Assembly (NCBI RefSeq): GCF_014199985.1
Contig: NZ_JACHOS010000013.1
Coordinates: 62,001-126,000, forward strand
DNA: 64,000 bases
Direction of reading: 5' to 3'
Source of the DNA: Methylorubrum rhodesianum
Lineage (GTDB): Bacteria; Pseudomonadota; Alphaproteobacteria; Rhizobiales; Beijerinckiaceae
Shown here: positions 44,084 to 56,130 of the stretch, in pieces
Layout of the letters: every line of letters begins with the position of its first letter
How positions within the stretch are numbered: position 1 is the first letter of the stretch
The notes under the pieces: generated by a model
Database searches by the model: none
Seen by the model: the letters and a program-made list of their open reading frames with translations, nothing else
Told to the model about the DNA's origin: nothing
Translations under genes and position numbers: made by a program

Positions 44084-46249
44084 TTACTCGGCCGCCTGCC
44101 GCTCGCCGTAGCCGAGGCGTTCATTGAGTTCGCCCAGGAGCTTCACCGCCGCCTCTGCGATCACGGTGCCCGGGGGAAAGATCGCCGAAGCGCCCGCGGC
44201 GTAGAGGGCGTCGTAATCGCCCGGCGGGATCACGCCGCCCACCACGATCATCACGTCGTCGCGCCCTTCCGCCTTCAGGGCGGCCTTCAGTTCCGGCACG
44301 AGGGTCAGGTGGCCCGCCGCAAGCGAGGAGACGCCGACGATGTGCACGTCGTTCTCCACCGCCTGCCGCGCCGCCTCGTCGGGGGTGGCGAAGAGTGGCC
44401 CGATATCGACGTCGAAGCCGAGATCGGCAAACGCCGAGGCGATCACCTTCTGACCGCGGTCGTGCCCGTCCTGGCCCATCTTGGCGACGAGGATGCGCGG
44501 GCGCCGGCCATCGTTCTCCTCGAAAGCCTCGACGAGGCCGCGGACCTTCTCCACCACCGGCGACATGCCGCCCACCTCCCGCTTGTACACGCCCGAGATC
44601 GAGCGGATCTCGGCGCGGTGACGGCCCCAGGCCTTCTCCAGCGCCTCCGAGATCTCGCCGACCGTGGCCTTGGCCCGTGCCGCGTTCACCGCCAGTTCGA
44701 GCAGGTTGCCCTCGCCGTCGGCGGCCGTCGTCAGCGCGGCGAGCGCCGCATCGACCTCGGCCTGGTTGCGCTCGGCGCGCAGGCGCTTGAGCTTGTCGAT
44801 CTGCTTGGCGCGCACGTCGGCATTGTCGACCCGCAACAGGTCGATCTTCATCTCGTCGTCGGGCTTGTACTTGTTGATGCCGACGATCGTCTGGCGGCCG
44901 GAATCGATCCGCGCCTGGGCGCGGGCCGCCGCCTCCTCGATGCGCAGCTTCGGAATGCCGGCCTCGATCGCCTTGGCCATGCCGCCGAGCGCCTCGACCT
45001 CGCGGATATGCTCCCAGGCCCGCGCGGCGATGTCGTGGGTCAGCCGCTCGACGTAGTAGGAGCCGCCCCACGGATCGATGATCCGCGTGGTGCCGCTTTC
45101 CTGTTGCAGGAAGAGCTGGGTGTTGCGGGCGATGCGGGCGGAGAAGTCGGTCGGCAGAGCCAGCGCCTCGTCAAGCGCGTTGGTGTGGAGCGACTGCGTC
45201 CCGCCCTGCGTGGCCGCCATCGCCTCGATGCAGGTGCGGGTGACGTTGTTGAACACGTCCTGCGCGGTCAGCGACCATCCGCTCGTCTGCGAGTGGGTGC
45301 GCAGGGGCAGCGACTTGTCGGATTTCGGCTCGAACTCCTTGACGAGCTTCGCCCAGATCAGGCGCGCGGCCCGCATCTTGGCGATTTCCATGAAGAAGTT
45401 CATCCCGATCGCCCAGAAGAACGACAGGCGCGGTGCGAACTGATCGATGGTGAGGCCCGCGGCGAGGCCCGCCTTGATGTACTCGACGCCGTCGGCGAGC
45501 GTGTAGGCGAGTTCGAGATCCTGCGTCGCCCCGGCTTCCTGCATGTGGTAGCCGGAAATCGAGATCGAGTTGAACTTCGGCATGTTCTTCGAGGTGTAGC
45601 CGAAGATGTCGGAGATGATCCGCATCGATCCCTTGGGGGGATAGATGTAGGTGTTGCGGACCATGAACTCCTTCAGGATGTCGTTCTGGATCGTACCGGC
45701 GAGCTTTTCCGGCGGCACGCCCTGCTCTTCCGCCGCGACGATGTAGAGGGCCAGCACGGGCAGCACCGCGCCGTTCATCGTCATCGACACGGTCATCTGG
45801 TCGAGGGGGATCCCCGAGAACAGCGTGCGCATGTCGTAGATCGAGTCGATCGCCACGCCCGCCATGCCGACATCGCCCGAGACGCGCGGGTGGTCCGAGT
45901 CGTAGCCACGGTGGGTCGCGAGGTCGAAGGCGACCGAGAGGCCCTTCTGACCCGCGGCGAGGTTGCGCCGGTAGAAGGCGTTGGAATCCTCGGCCGTGGA
46001 GAAGCCGGCATATTGCCGGATCGTCCAGGGCTGGGTGACGTACATCGCCGGATAGGGGCCGCGCAGGTAGGGCGGCAGACCGGGAAACGAGGCGATCCCC
46101 TCGCAACCCTCGCGATCCTCAGGGCCGTAGAAGCCCTTCACCGGAATGCCCTCGGGTGTCATCCACGGCTCCCCGGCCGGCGGAGGCGGCGCCTTGAAGC
46201 CGTCGGTCGCGTAGGCGACGGAGGCGAAATCGGGGATCCGGGAGCTCAT
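44084..46249 (-). CDS. mcmA: methylmalonyl-CoA mutase, large (alpha) subunit
   Basis: A 721-residue adenosylcobalamin enzyme that interconverts (R)-methylmalonyl-CoA and succinyl-CoA, needed in the ethylmalonyl-CoA route for glyoxylate regeneration. The N-terminal TIM barrel is about residues 50-430 (TIRQYAGFSTAEDSNAFYRRNL, LSVAFDLATHRGYDSDHPRV, SISGYHMQEAGA). The C-terminal B12-binding domain is about 585-715, with DGHDRG giving the cobalt-binding His596. ATG 46249 yields the usual family length. The small subunit (mcmB) and the MeaB chaperone gene are not adjacent. Confidence 0.97.
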   Translation of the reverse strand: MSSRIPDFASVAYATDGFKAPPPPAGEPWMTPEGIPVKGFYGPEDREGCEGIASFPGLPPYLRGPYPAMYVTQPWTIRQYAGFSTAEDSNAFYRRNLAAGQKGLSVAFDLATHRGYDSDHPRVSGDVGMAGVAIDSIYDMRTLFSGIPLDQMTVSMTMNGAVLPVLALYIVAAEEQGVPPEKLAGTIQNDILKEFMVRNTYIYPPKGSMRIISDIFGYTSKNMPKFNSISISGYHMQEAGATQDLELAYTLADGVEYIKAGLAAGLTIDQFAPRLSFFWAIGMNFFMEIAKMRAARLIWAKLVKEFEPKSDKSLPLRTHSQTSGWSLTAQDVFNNVTRTCIEAMAATQGGTQSLHTNALDEALALPTDFSARIARNTQLFLQQESGTTRIIDPWGGSYYVERLTHDIAARAWEHIREVEALGGMAKAIEAGIPKLRIEEAAARAQARIDSGRQTIVGINKYKPDDEMKIDLLRVDNADVRAKQIDKLKRLRAERNQAEVDAALAALTTAADGEGNLLELAVNAARAKATVGEISEALEKAWGRHRAEIRSISGVYKREVGGMSPVVEKVRGLVEAFEENDGRRPRILVAKMGQDGHDRGQKVIASAFADLGFDVDIGPLFATPDEAARQAVENDVHIVGVSSLAAGHLTLVPELKAALKAEGRDDVMIVVGGVIPPGDYDALYAAGASAIFPPGTVIAEAAVKLLGELNERLGYGERQAAE

Positions 46250-46353
46250 CGTGCGGCTGTTCCTGGCGTCGGTCTCGGCTTCGGCCGAGACGATGATTTT
46301 TTTGAGCATTATAGGCAAGCCACCAAACGCGGCTACTGTCCATAAGGCCGGTC

Positions 46354-46854
46354 TCACCGGCCGCGCTTGCGCCGGGCTTCTGTCACGTGACGGCGCCCCC
46401 GCGCGTCCCAGCGCACGCTCGGGGCCGGTCCCGACGGTGCCGCGAGCCAGGCCCGGCGCTGCGCGATCAGGGCTTTGAGCCGCTCGGCCCGCTTCTCGCG
46501 GCCGGCGCAGTCGCAGGGGCAATCGCAAGCGAGGTGATGCGAGCCGCCTTCACCGGAAAACAGGCTGACGAAGGCCAGCACGATCCCGATGAGGCCGACG
46601 ATGCCGATGACCAGGGTCGGCCACGCGAGGCCGAGGCCGACGAGGACGGCGATGGCGGCCTTGCCCGCCAGGGTTCCGATCAGCTTCACTTTCAGGAGAG
46701 CGGCGAAGGTCGCTGCGGCCCCGGCCGATCCGCGCAGGGCTCTCAGGCTCCGCCTGCGGAAGCGCTTGCGCGCCGCCAGCGCTTCGAGCCGGCGCAACTC
46801 GCGTTCCAGCCGTCGTCGGGCGCAGGCCCGATCCTCCACCTCTGCCGCCTGCAC
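46354..46854 (-). CDS. membrane protein with a CDCPCDC cysteine motif
   Basis: A 166-residue protein starting at GTG 46854 after a strong GAGGAGG site (about 5 bases). A basic helical N-terminus (about 1-55) is followed by one long or two short hydrophobic helices (about 55-103, IAVLVGLGLAWPTLVIGIVGLIGIVLAF). Then comes HHLACDCPCDCAG, with four cysteines in seven residues and two histidines just before, and a basic C-terminal tail. The Cys cluster could bind Zn, Cu or an Fe-S centre. It is on the same strand as mcmA and 104 bases upstream. Family not recognised. Confidence 0.65.
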   Translation of the reverse strand: MQAAEVEDRACARRRLERELRRLEALAARKRFRRRSLRALRGSAGAAATFAALLKVKLIGTLAGKAAIAVLVGLGLAWPTLVIGIVGLIGIVLAFVSLFSGEGGSHHLACDCPCDCAGREKRAERLKALIAQRRAWLAAPSGPAPSVRWDARGRRHVTEARRKRGR

Positions 46855-46895
46855 GCCCCCTCCTCGCCCGCGTTCGACCGGTCGAAGTGTGGGAC

Positions 46896-47906
46896 ATGGC
46901 AAGCGCGACCGTCAAACCGCCGTTTTCCGACCCCGTGTCGCGGGAGGCGGCGGGCGCGACGGAGTTTGGGATGACGACGGGGCGAGCGGCGCCGAGTGCG
47001 GCACGGATCTGGCCCTTCCTGGCGGGCTTCGTCGCGGCCGAGCGCCGGGTCGGCGAGCGTGCCCGCGCCGCGGGCCGTCTGCCGGCCTTCGTCTACGAGT
47101 TCCTCCGGTTCGGGGTGAAGCAGGGCTGGGCCTGCCTCTTCGGCGGCCTGATCTGCGCCCTGCTGATCGCAACGCACCTGTTCTACCCGGCCGACGCACC
47201 GCTCTCGCGCTATGACTTCCTCACGCTCGCGGCCGTGCTGATTCAGATCACGCTGCTGGCGCTCGGCATGGAGACCTGGGAGGAGGCCAAAGTCATCGCG
47301 CTCTATCACGTCGTCGGAACGGCGATGGAGATCTTCAAGACCGGTGTCGGGTCGTGGATCTATCCGGAGGCGAGCTGGCTCTGCATCGCCGGCGTGCCGC
47401 TGTTCACAGGCTTCATGTATGCCAGCATCGGCTCCTACATCGCCCGCGTCTGGTGCCTGTTCGACTTCCGCTTCACGCGGCACCCGCCGCTGGCCCTCAC
47501 GCTGCCGCTGGCGGGCGCGATCTACATCAATTTCTTCAGCCACCACTACATGGCGGACTTACGCGCGATGCTGTTCATCGCGACCGGCGTGCTGTTCGGC
47601 GCCACCGTCGTGCACTTCAAGGTCTGGCACGTGCATCGTCAGATGCCGCTTCTGCTCGGCTTCGTTCTCGTGTCGCTCTTCATCTGGCTCGCCGAGAACA
47701 TCGGCACGGCGACCCGCGTCTGGCTCTATCCGAACCAGGCGGCCGGCTGGTCGCCGGTCTCGGCGGCCAAGCTCGGCTCGTGGTTCCTGCTGATGATCGT
47801 GTCCTACGTGCTGGTCACGCTGGTGAACCGACCGGAGCCGGCGCCTGAGGCCGCCTTGGCCCCCGAACGGCCCACCGGTTCGAACGCGGCGCGTCCCGCA
47901 CGCTGA
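46896..47906 (+). CDS. DUF817 family integral membrane protein
   Basis: A 336-residue protein with eight to nine membrane helices and the DUF817 pattern: VYEFLRFGVKQGWACLFGGLI near residue 65, YHVVGTAMEIFKTGVGSWIYPE near 135, YASIGSYIARVWCLFDFRF, and LFIWLAENIGTATRVWLYPNQAAGW near 265. The conserved Glu, His and Trp residues lie in helices, but the family function is unknown. ATG 46896 is used; a GTG at 46887 would add three residues. Divergent from the CDCPCDC gene (41-base gap). Confidence 0.88.
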   Translation: MASATVKPPFSDPVSREAAGATEFGMTTGRAAPSAARIWPFLAGFVAAERRVGERARAAGRLPAFVYEFLRFGVKQGWACLFGGLICALLIATHLFYPADAPLSRYDFLTLAAVLIQITLLALGMETWEEAKVIALYHVVGTAMEIFKTGVGSWIYPEASWLCIAGVPLFTGFMYASIGSYIARVWCLFDFRFTRHPPLALTLPLAGAIYINFFSHHYMADLRAMLFIATGVLFGATVVHFKVWHVHRQMPLLLGFVLVSLFIWLAENIGTATRVWLYPNQAAGWSPVSAAKLGSWFLLMIVSYVLVTLVNRPEPAPEAALAPERPTGSNAARPAR

Positions 47907-47914
47907 GAACGCGG

Positions 47915-48130
47915 TCAGTTGACGTAGGTGCGGATCCAGTTCGGGGAGAGGATCTCGCCCTCTTCCGTGATGATCCAGGGCTGCTGCGAGGGATCACCGA
48001 GCGCGCCCTTCGCGGCGGCAAGCGCCTCGCGCAGGGTGTCGTAACGCGCCGGCTGCGCCAGCGGAGAGGCGGCCGGCAGCGTGCGCCAAATGGTGAGGTC
48101 GGCAGGACGTTCGAGAGCTTCGGTTTCCAT
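47915..48130 (-). CDS. small conserved-looking hypothetical protein
   Basis: A 71-residue soluble protein (TLREALAAAKGALGDPSQQPWIITEEGEILSPNWIRTYV), with a GGAAG site about 12 bases before its ATG. The C-terminal half has the look of a short alpha/beta unit with an ITEEGEIL strand pair. No family was recognised. It lies convergent with DUF817, 8 bases from that stop. Confidence 0.65.
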   Translation of the reverse strand: METEALERPADLTIWRTLPAASPLAQPARYDTLREALAAAKGALGDPSQQPWIITEEGEILSPNWIRTYVN

Positions 48131-48598
48131 CTCTGGTTCTTCCTGTTCGAACCGTCATCGTCCGTGGAAGGACACCGCGACGACTGGGGCCGCCGGGACG
48201 GTATGTTCAAAGTTTCAAGGGCGATCGAAGCATCTCTGGGGCGGCTTTGCGATCAATTCGAGTGCTCGATGGCCAATCGGACACTGCGTCGTCGCAATTC
48301 CTCGCCTGTACCCTTGCCTTGGTTTTGCCAAGATTGGTTCAGGCCCACCCACGGATGCCTTCTCATCAGTAGGGTGACACTGCGTACGAAACAGTATGCA
48401 ATTGGTTACTCTCGGTAAGCAGGCTTGACCGTGCGATGCCGCACCCAGCCTGCCTGTGCGGAAAAGCGGGGATTTGTTGACCGGAGGCCACACCGGACAC
48501 AGCTAAGTCTCATTCTTCGGGGTCCCGCGATCTTCGTCGCCAGGAACCGGATGCCGGGGAGTATGGCGGCCTCTGTCTGAACGCGGCCCATACGTTCG
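48131..48598. other. 468-base less GC-rich intergenic region with a structured segment
   Basis: Divergent gap before the HtrA-like gene. It holds a two-part hairpin at 48419-48453 (listed separately) and a small CTTGG/CCAAG hairpin near 48320-48332. An 84-codon plus-strand frame at 48164-48418 has no protein-like features and is not called. Confidence 0.5.
48419..48453. repeat. two-tier hairpin in the intergenic region before the HtrA-like gene
   Basis: Outer arms GCAGGCT (48419-48425) and AGCCTGC (48447-48453), inner arms GTGCG (48431-48435) and CGCAC (48440-48444) around ATGC. No T run follows on either strand, so it is not a plain terminator. It could be a structured RNA element or an operator. 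Confidence 0.5.
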
Positions 48599-49837
<1,239 letters not shown>

Positions 49838-49905
49838 TCCTGCGCACAGGGGCGTTCACCGGATGAGCGCTTTACCCGCGGGCCGAACCGGCCGATGAGC
49901 GAGGA

Positions 49906-50601
49906 ATGCTCCTCGCCCTCGGCCTTCTGGCGCTCATCGGATTCTGGTGGCTCGGCCGCCGCAACGGGCGCCTGCCCTTCGGCCTGACGCCGAGGCTGCT
50001 GGCCGGCTACGCCCTTCTGGCGACGGCCTTCGTGCTCTCGCTGCGCGGCAGCTTCCTCCCCGCCCTGCTGCTCGGCGCCGGGGGGCTCTGGCTGACGGAG
50101 GGAGAGGCGGGCGTGATCCGGCGGGTCCGCGCGTGGCGCGGGCACCCGGAGCCGCGACTCGTGCGCACGGCCTCGCTCGAGCTCGCGCTGCGCTTCGACG
50201 GCGCCCCGCTGGACGGAACCCTGTTCGTCGGGCCCTTCGCCGGGCGCCCCCTGTCGGCGGTGCCGACGGAGGCGCTGATTGAACTGACGATCCTTCTGCG
50301 CCCGCACGATCCCGAGGGCACGCGCCTGTTAGAGGCGTATCTCGACCGCCGGCAGTCCGGCTGGCGTGTAGACGCTGATGGCGACGGATACCCGCGGTCG
50401 GGCGGCGCGGCGAAGCCAGGGACGATGACGGAGGAGGAGGCTTATCAGGTCCTGGGGCTTGAGCGCGGGGCGCCCCTGGAGGAGGTCCGCGCGGCTCATC
50501 GGACGCTGATGAAGCGGCTGCATCCCGACCAGGGCGGCAGCGTCGAGCGGGCGGCGCGGGTGAACGCGGCGCGTGACAGGCTGGTGAACCGACATCGCTA
50601 G
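49906..50601 (+). CDS. membrane-anchored DnaJ-domain protein
   Basis: A 231-residue protein with two or three N-terminal hydrophobic segments (about residues 1-16, 30-47 and 50-64), a soluble middle region and a C-terminal J domain (about 176-231). The J domain keeps the HPD tripeptide (KRLHPDQGGS). This order is that of the TIM14/Pam18-like bacterial proteins, which may recruit DnaK to the inner membrane. It lies 68 bases after the HtrA-like gene, so they may share a message for envelope quality control. Confidence 0.85.
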   Translation: MLLALGLLALIGFWWLGRRNGRLPFGLTPRLLAGYALLATAFVLSLRGSFLPALLLGAGGLWLTEGEAGVIRRVRAWRGHPEPRLVRTASLELALRFDGAPLDGTLFVGPFAGRPLSAVPTEALIELTILLRPHDPEGTRLLEAYLDRRQSGWRVDADGDGYPRSGGAAKPGTMTEEEAYQVLGLERGAPLEEVRAAHRTLMKRLHPDQGGSVERAARVNAARDRLVNRHR

Positions 50602-50882
50602 AACTCCACGCGCGTTGTCAGGATTTTTTACGCGAACCGATTTTGATGGCCGCTTTGCGCGGCTCGTATGAGGAGCGACGGCCCGCCGGACAGAGCGGGT
50701 CGCGCACCGTGCGGTGTCATTGGGCTTCCGGTTGATCGCTCCGGCTTTCTCCACACGCCGTCATCGCGTGCGGAAGTGAGGCGATCCGGAGCACGACGTC
50801 TCCGGAAAGGTCTGCGCCCTGGATCGCTTCGGCCTCGCCTCGCGGCGACGGAGGGCAAACCGAAGCGATGGCGAGATAAAGC

Positions 50883-52367
50883 TCAGCTGCGGGTGGCGAA
50901 GCAGTTGAAGCCGTTCTTCTTCAGCGCGGTGCAGGCATCCTGCGCGGTGCTCTGCTCGGAGAAGCCCGAGAAGCGGGCCCGGTAGAGCGTGGTGCCGCCA
51001 TGGGTCACGCGCACCGTGTAGGGGGCGGCCTTGGACAGCATGCCGGTGCGGCTGCGGGCATCGGCGAGGATCGACTTCGCCTTGTCCTCGTCGTCCATGG
51101 CGCCGAGCTGGATCACCCAGGGGCTCGGCGTGACGGGCTTGGCACCGTCGCTGCGGGCATCCTTCGGCGGACCCTCGGCGCGGGAGGCGACGCCCTCGAC
51201 GGCGGGCAGCCGGGCGGTCGACTTGCCGCCGGCGCTCGGGAACGGCGCCTGGCTCGCCGCACCGGCATAGGCCTGGGCAGCGCTCGGCAGCGCCTGCAGG
51301 CCGGCGCGGCGCGAGCCCGGCGTCGTCGTGGGCGGCCGGATGTCGAGCGGGGCTGTGCTCGTGGAACTCGTGGTCTCGACCGCGTCGTCGTCCGCCGAGG
51401 CGAGGACGGTGCGGGTGCGGGACTCGGCCTCGGCGACGACCGCCGGGCGGCCGCGCTCGGCGACCTCGACGACCGGCGACGTCTGCCGCGCGCCGGCATA
51501 GGCCCGCGGCAGGTTGGCCCGGACCAGGTCGGCCATGATCCGGTCGCGGCTCGCGCCCGACTTACCCCCGAGCACGATCGCCACGATCTGCCGGTCGCCG
51601 AGCTTGGCCGCCGTCATCAGGTTGAAGCCGGAATCACGCGTGTAACCGGTCTTGATGCCGTCCACACCCTCGACATTGCCGAGCAGCCGGTTGTGGTTGC
51701 CGATGGTCCGGCCTCGGAAGGCGAAGGAGCGGGTCTGAAAGTAGCGGTAGTAGCGCGGGAAGCGGTCCTGGATCGCGCGGGCCAGGATGGTCAGGTCGTG
51801 GGCGGTGGTGATCTGGTCGGGGTCGGGCAGGCCGGAGGCGTTGGCGTAGTGCGTGCGGCTCATGCCGAGCGCCTTGGCCTTGCGGGTCATCATCTCGGCG
51901 AAACGCGGCTCGGAGCCGGCGATGTTTTCGCCGATGGCGCAGGCCACGTCATTGGCCGACTTCGTCACGAGTGCCTTGATCGCTTCCTCGACCGTCACGG
52001 TCGAGCCGGGGCGCAGGCCGAGCTTCGACGGCGCCTGGGCGGCGGCGTTGGCCGAGACGGTCAGCGGCGAGTCGAGGTCGTAGCGGCCCTTCTCCAGCTG
52101 CTCGAACAGCATGTAGAGGGTCATCACCTTGGTGATCGAGGCCGGATGGCGCAGAGCGTCCTCGTTGACCGCGTGCAGCGTGCGGCCCGACTTCACGTCG
52201 ACCACCATGGCGGCGTAGGGCGGGTTGTAGCCGCTCACCGCCTTGCGCGCGTGGCCTCGGCGCTTGGCCTCGGCGGGATCGGCCACCGCGACGAGAAAAC
52301 TCGTCGCCAGGAGCAGCACGGCGACAGCGCGGGACCCCGTGGCGGGCCGGCCTTCTACGCGACGCAT
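50883..52367 (-). CDS. D-alanyl-D-alanine carboxypeptidase with SPOR domain (DacF-like)
   Basis: A 494-residue peptidase that trims the terminal D-Ala from peptidoglycan stems. Signal peptide (about 1-30), then an S11 domain (about 45-270) with the active-site SITK at residues 77-80, the SAN motif in TKSANDVACAIGE and KTGYT in VDGIKTGYTRDSG. A long Ser/Pro/Ala-rich linker follows, then a C-terminal SPOR domain (about 415-494, WVIQLGAMDDEDKAKSIL), which binds denuded glycan strands at the septum. ATG 52367 gives a normal signal peptide. The fused SPOR domain is characteristic of alphaproteobacteria. Confidence 0.93.
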   Translation of the reverse strand: MRRVEGRPATGSRAVAVLLLATSFLVAVADPAEAKRRGHARKAVSGYNPPYAAMVVDVKSGRTLHAVNEDALRHPASITKVMTLYMLFEQLEKGRYDLDSPLTVSANAAAQAPSKLGLRPGSTVTVEEAIKALVTKSANDVACAIGENIAGSEPRFAEMMTRKAKALGMSRTHYANASGLPDPDQITTAHDLTILARAIQDRFPRYYRYFQTRSFAFRGRTIGNHNRLLGNVEGVDGIKTGYTRDSGFNLMTAAKLGDRQIVAIVLGGKSGASRDRIMADLVRANLPRAYAGARQTSPVVEVAERGRPAVVAEAESRTRTVLASADDDAVETTSSTSTAPLDIRPPTTTPGSRRAGLQALPSAAQAYAGAASQAPFPSAGGKSTARLPAVEGVASRAEGPPKDARSDGAKPVTPSPWVIQLGAMDDEDKAKSILADARSRTGMLSKAAPYTVRVTHGGTTLYRARFSGFSEQSTAQDACTALKKNGFNCFATRS

Positions 52368-52790
52368 CTCGAAACCTTCGCCTCGACAGTCGGACCCTTC
52401 GAGCCCGGCTGGCACCCTTCACGGACACCGCCACCGGGTCCGCAATCTCTGGCGAGGACGGTAGGACGAACGCGGTTACGCGGCCGTTAATGCGGCCGCA
52501 GGGACGTTCGAGATCGTCCTTTTGCCACAGGGGTTAAGCCGATCTTGACGAAACCCGCCCGTCATCCGTCCGCACCGTCTCGCAGAGCGCGTTGGACGCC
52601 GTACCGGCCCGCTCTGCGGGACGGTCTGTCACGATCATGCGGCGGCAAAGTGAGGACGGACGGGGCCGGACAGTTTCACGCACCTCACTGGCGCAGTCGC
52701 CGATCGGCCTATAGATTGCGTCTCGAGCACCGCGCCCCTCGCCGGGACGGTGGTGCCGAAGTCTGCCAGACCAGGGTCGCTTCGATTCAG
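52368..52790. other. divergent intergenic region between the carboxypeptidase gene and clpS
   Basis: 423 bases. A TATAGA at 52711-52716 could be the -10 of clpS, but no good -35 was seen. The clpS frame is open back to 52545 without conserved sequence. Otherwise no feature was recognised. Confidence 0.4.
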
Positions 52791-53186
52791 ATGTCTTTCA
52801 AGCAGATCCAGAACGACGTGCAGGAGGCGGGTCGGGGACGGGTTCCGGTGCGTGCGGCTTCGACCCCACGCAATCCGGGCGACGACGATCGTTCAGGCAC
52901 CGCGATCATCACCCGGACCAAGCCGCGGGCGAAGCGGCCGAGCCTGTACCGTGTCCTGCTGCTGAACGACGACTACACGCCGATGGAATTCGTCGTGCAT
53001 GTCGTGGAGCGCTTCTTCAACAAGAGTCACGAAGACGCCTATCAGATCATGATGCACGTCCACCACAATGGCGTGGGGGAGTGCGGCGTGTTCACCTACG
53101 AAGTCGCGGAAACGAAAGTGACGCAGGTGATGGATTTCGCCCGCAAGCACCAACATCCGCTTCAGTGCGTTATGGAAAAGAAATAG
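52791..53186 (+). CDS. clpS: ClpS, ATP-dependent Clp protease adaptor
   Basis: A 131-residue adaptor that delivers N-degron substrates to ClpAP. After a flexible N-terminal extension (about 1-45) comes the ClpS core: LYRVLLLNDDYTPMEFVVHVVERFF, with the Asn-Asp-Asp of the N-end-residue pocket, then HNGVGECGVFTYEVAETKV. The family core is complete. The ATG at 52791 is preferred over the longer open frame. It lies 22 bases before clpA, in the standard clpS-clpA order. Confidence 0.95.
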   Translation: MSFKQIQNDVQEAGRGRVPVRAASTPRNPGDDDRSGTAIITRTKPRAKRPSLYRVLLLNDDYTPMEFVVHVVERFFNKSHEDAYQIMMHVHHNGVGECGVFTYEVAETKVTQVMDFARKHQHPLQCVMEKK

Positions 53187-53208
53187 GCATCCAGCGAAGG
53201 CCAGAGCA

Positions 53209-55707
<2,499 letters not shown>

Positions 55708-55715
55708 CGGAACGA

Positions 55716-55746
55716 GGCCGCTCACGCGCAAGAGTGAGCGGCCTTC
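55716..55746 (+). terminator. intrinsic terminator of clpS-clpA
   Basis: GGCCGCTCAC and GTGAGCGGCC form a perfect 10-bp stem around an 8-base loop, followed by TT. It starts 9 bases after the clpA stop. Confidence 0.75.
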
Positions 55747-55842
55747 GAGGCCGGTGCGGGTTGCGTTCCCGTGCCGCCTCCCGGATATGGACGGCGCCGC
55801 GCTCTGTGAGAGGTCGCGGCATCGGCCAGCAATGGGGGTAGC

Positions 55843-56115
55843 ATGACGAGCGACGCGCAGGAGGAGCCCCTCACGCCTGTCGCGCCACAGCCGGTTTCGC
55901 CCCGGCCGAAGCCGCTGACGTCCCGCGAGAGACGACGCCGTCGCCGCAAGGCTCGCCACCGCGGCGAGGAGATCCTCGGCTGGATTCTGGTGCCGGTGAT
56001 TCTGTTCGGTCTGTTTTGGGGCGTGAACGCGGTGCTGGAAGCGATGGGCACCAGCCCCGGCGTGGTGTGGGATCAGCTCATGCAGGTGAAGGCCGCGCTC
56101 GAGAAGAAGATGTAG
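55843..56115 (+). CDS. small single-helix membrane protein, unknown
   Basis: A 90-residue protein with a Pro-rich acidic start, a strongly basic block (about residues 28-40, RERRRRRRKARHRG), one membrane helix (about 45-66, ILGWILVPVILFGLFWGVNAVL) and a short C-terminal helix. The basic block makes the N-terminus cytoplasmic. It is convergent with hemA. Family not recognised. Confidence 0.65.
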   Translation: MTSDAQEEPLTPVAPQPVSPRPKPLTSRERRRRRRKARHRGEEILGWILVPVILFGLFWGVNAVLEAMGTSPGVVWDQLMQVKAALEKKM

Positions 56116-56130
56116 CCCGAGCGCCGTTCC

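Noticed and set aside
44309..46345. 678-codon plus-strand open frame across mcmA
   Set aside because: Shadow of mcmA, rich in Arg, His and Asp, no family features.
48164..48418. 84-codon plus-strand frame before the HtrA-like gene
   Set aside because: Mixed composition, no good ribosome binding site, lies in a less GC-rich intergenic region.
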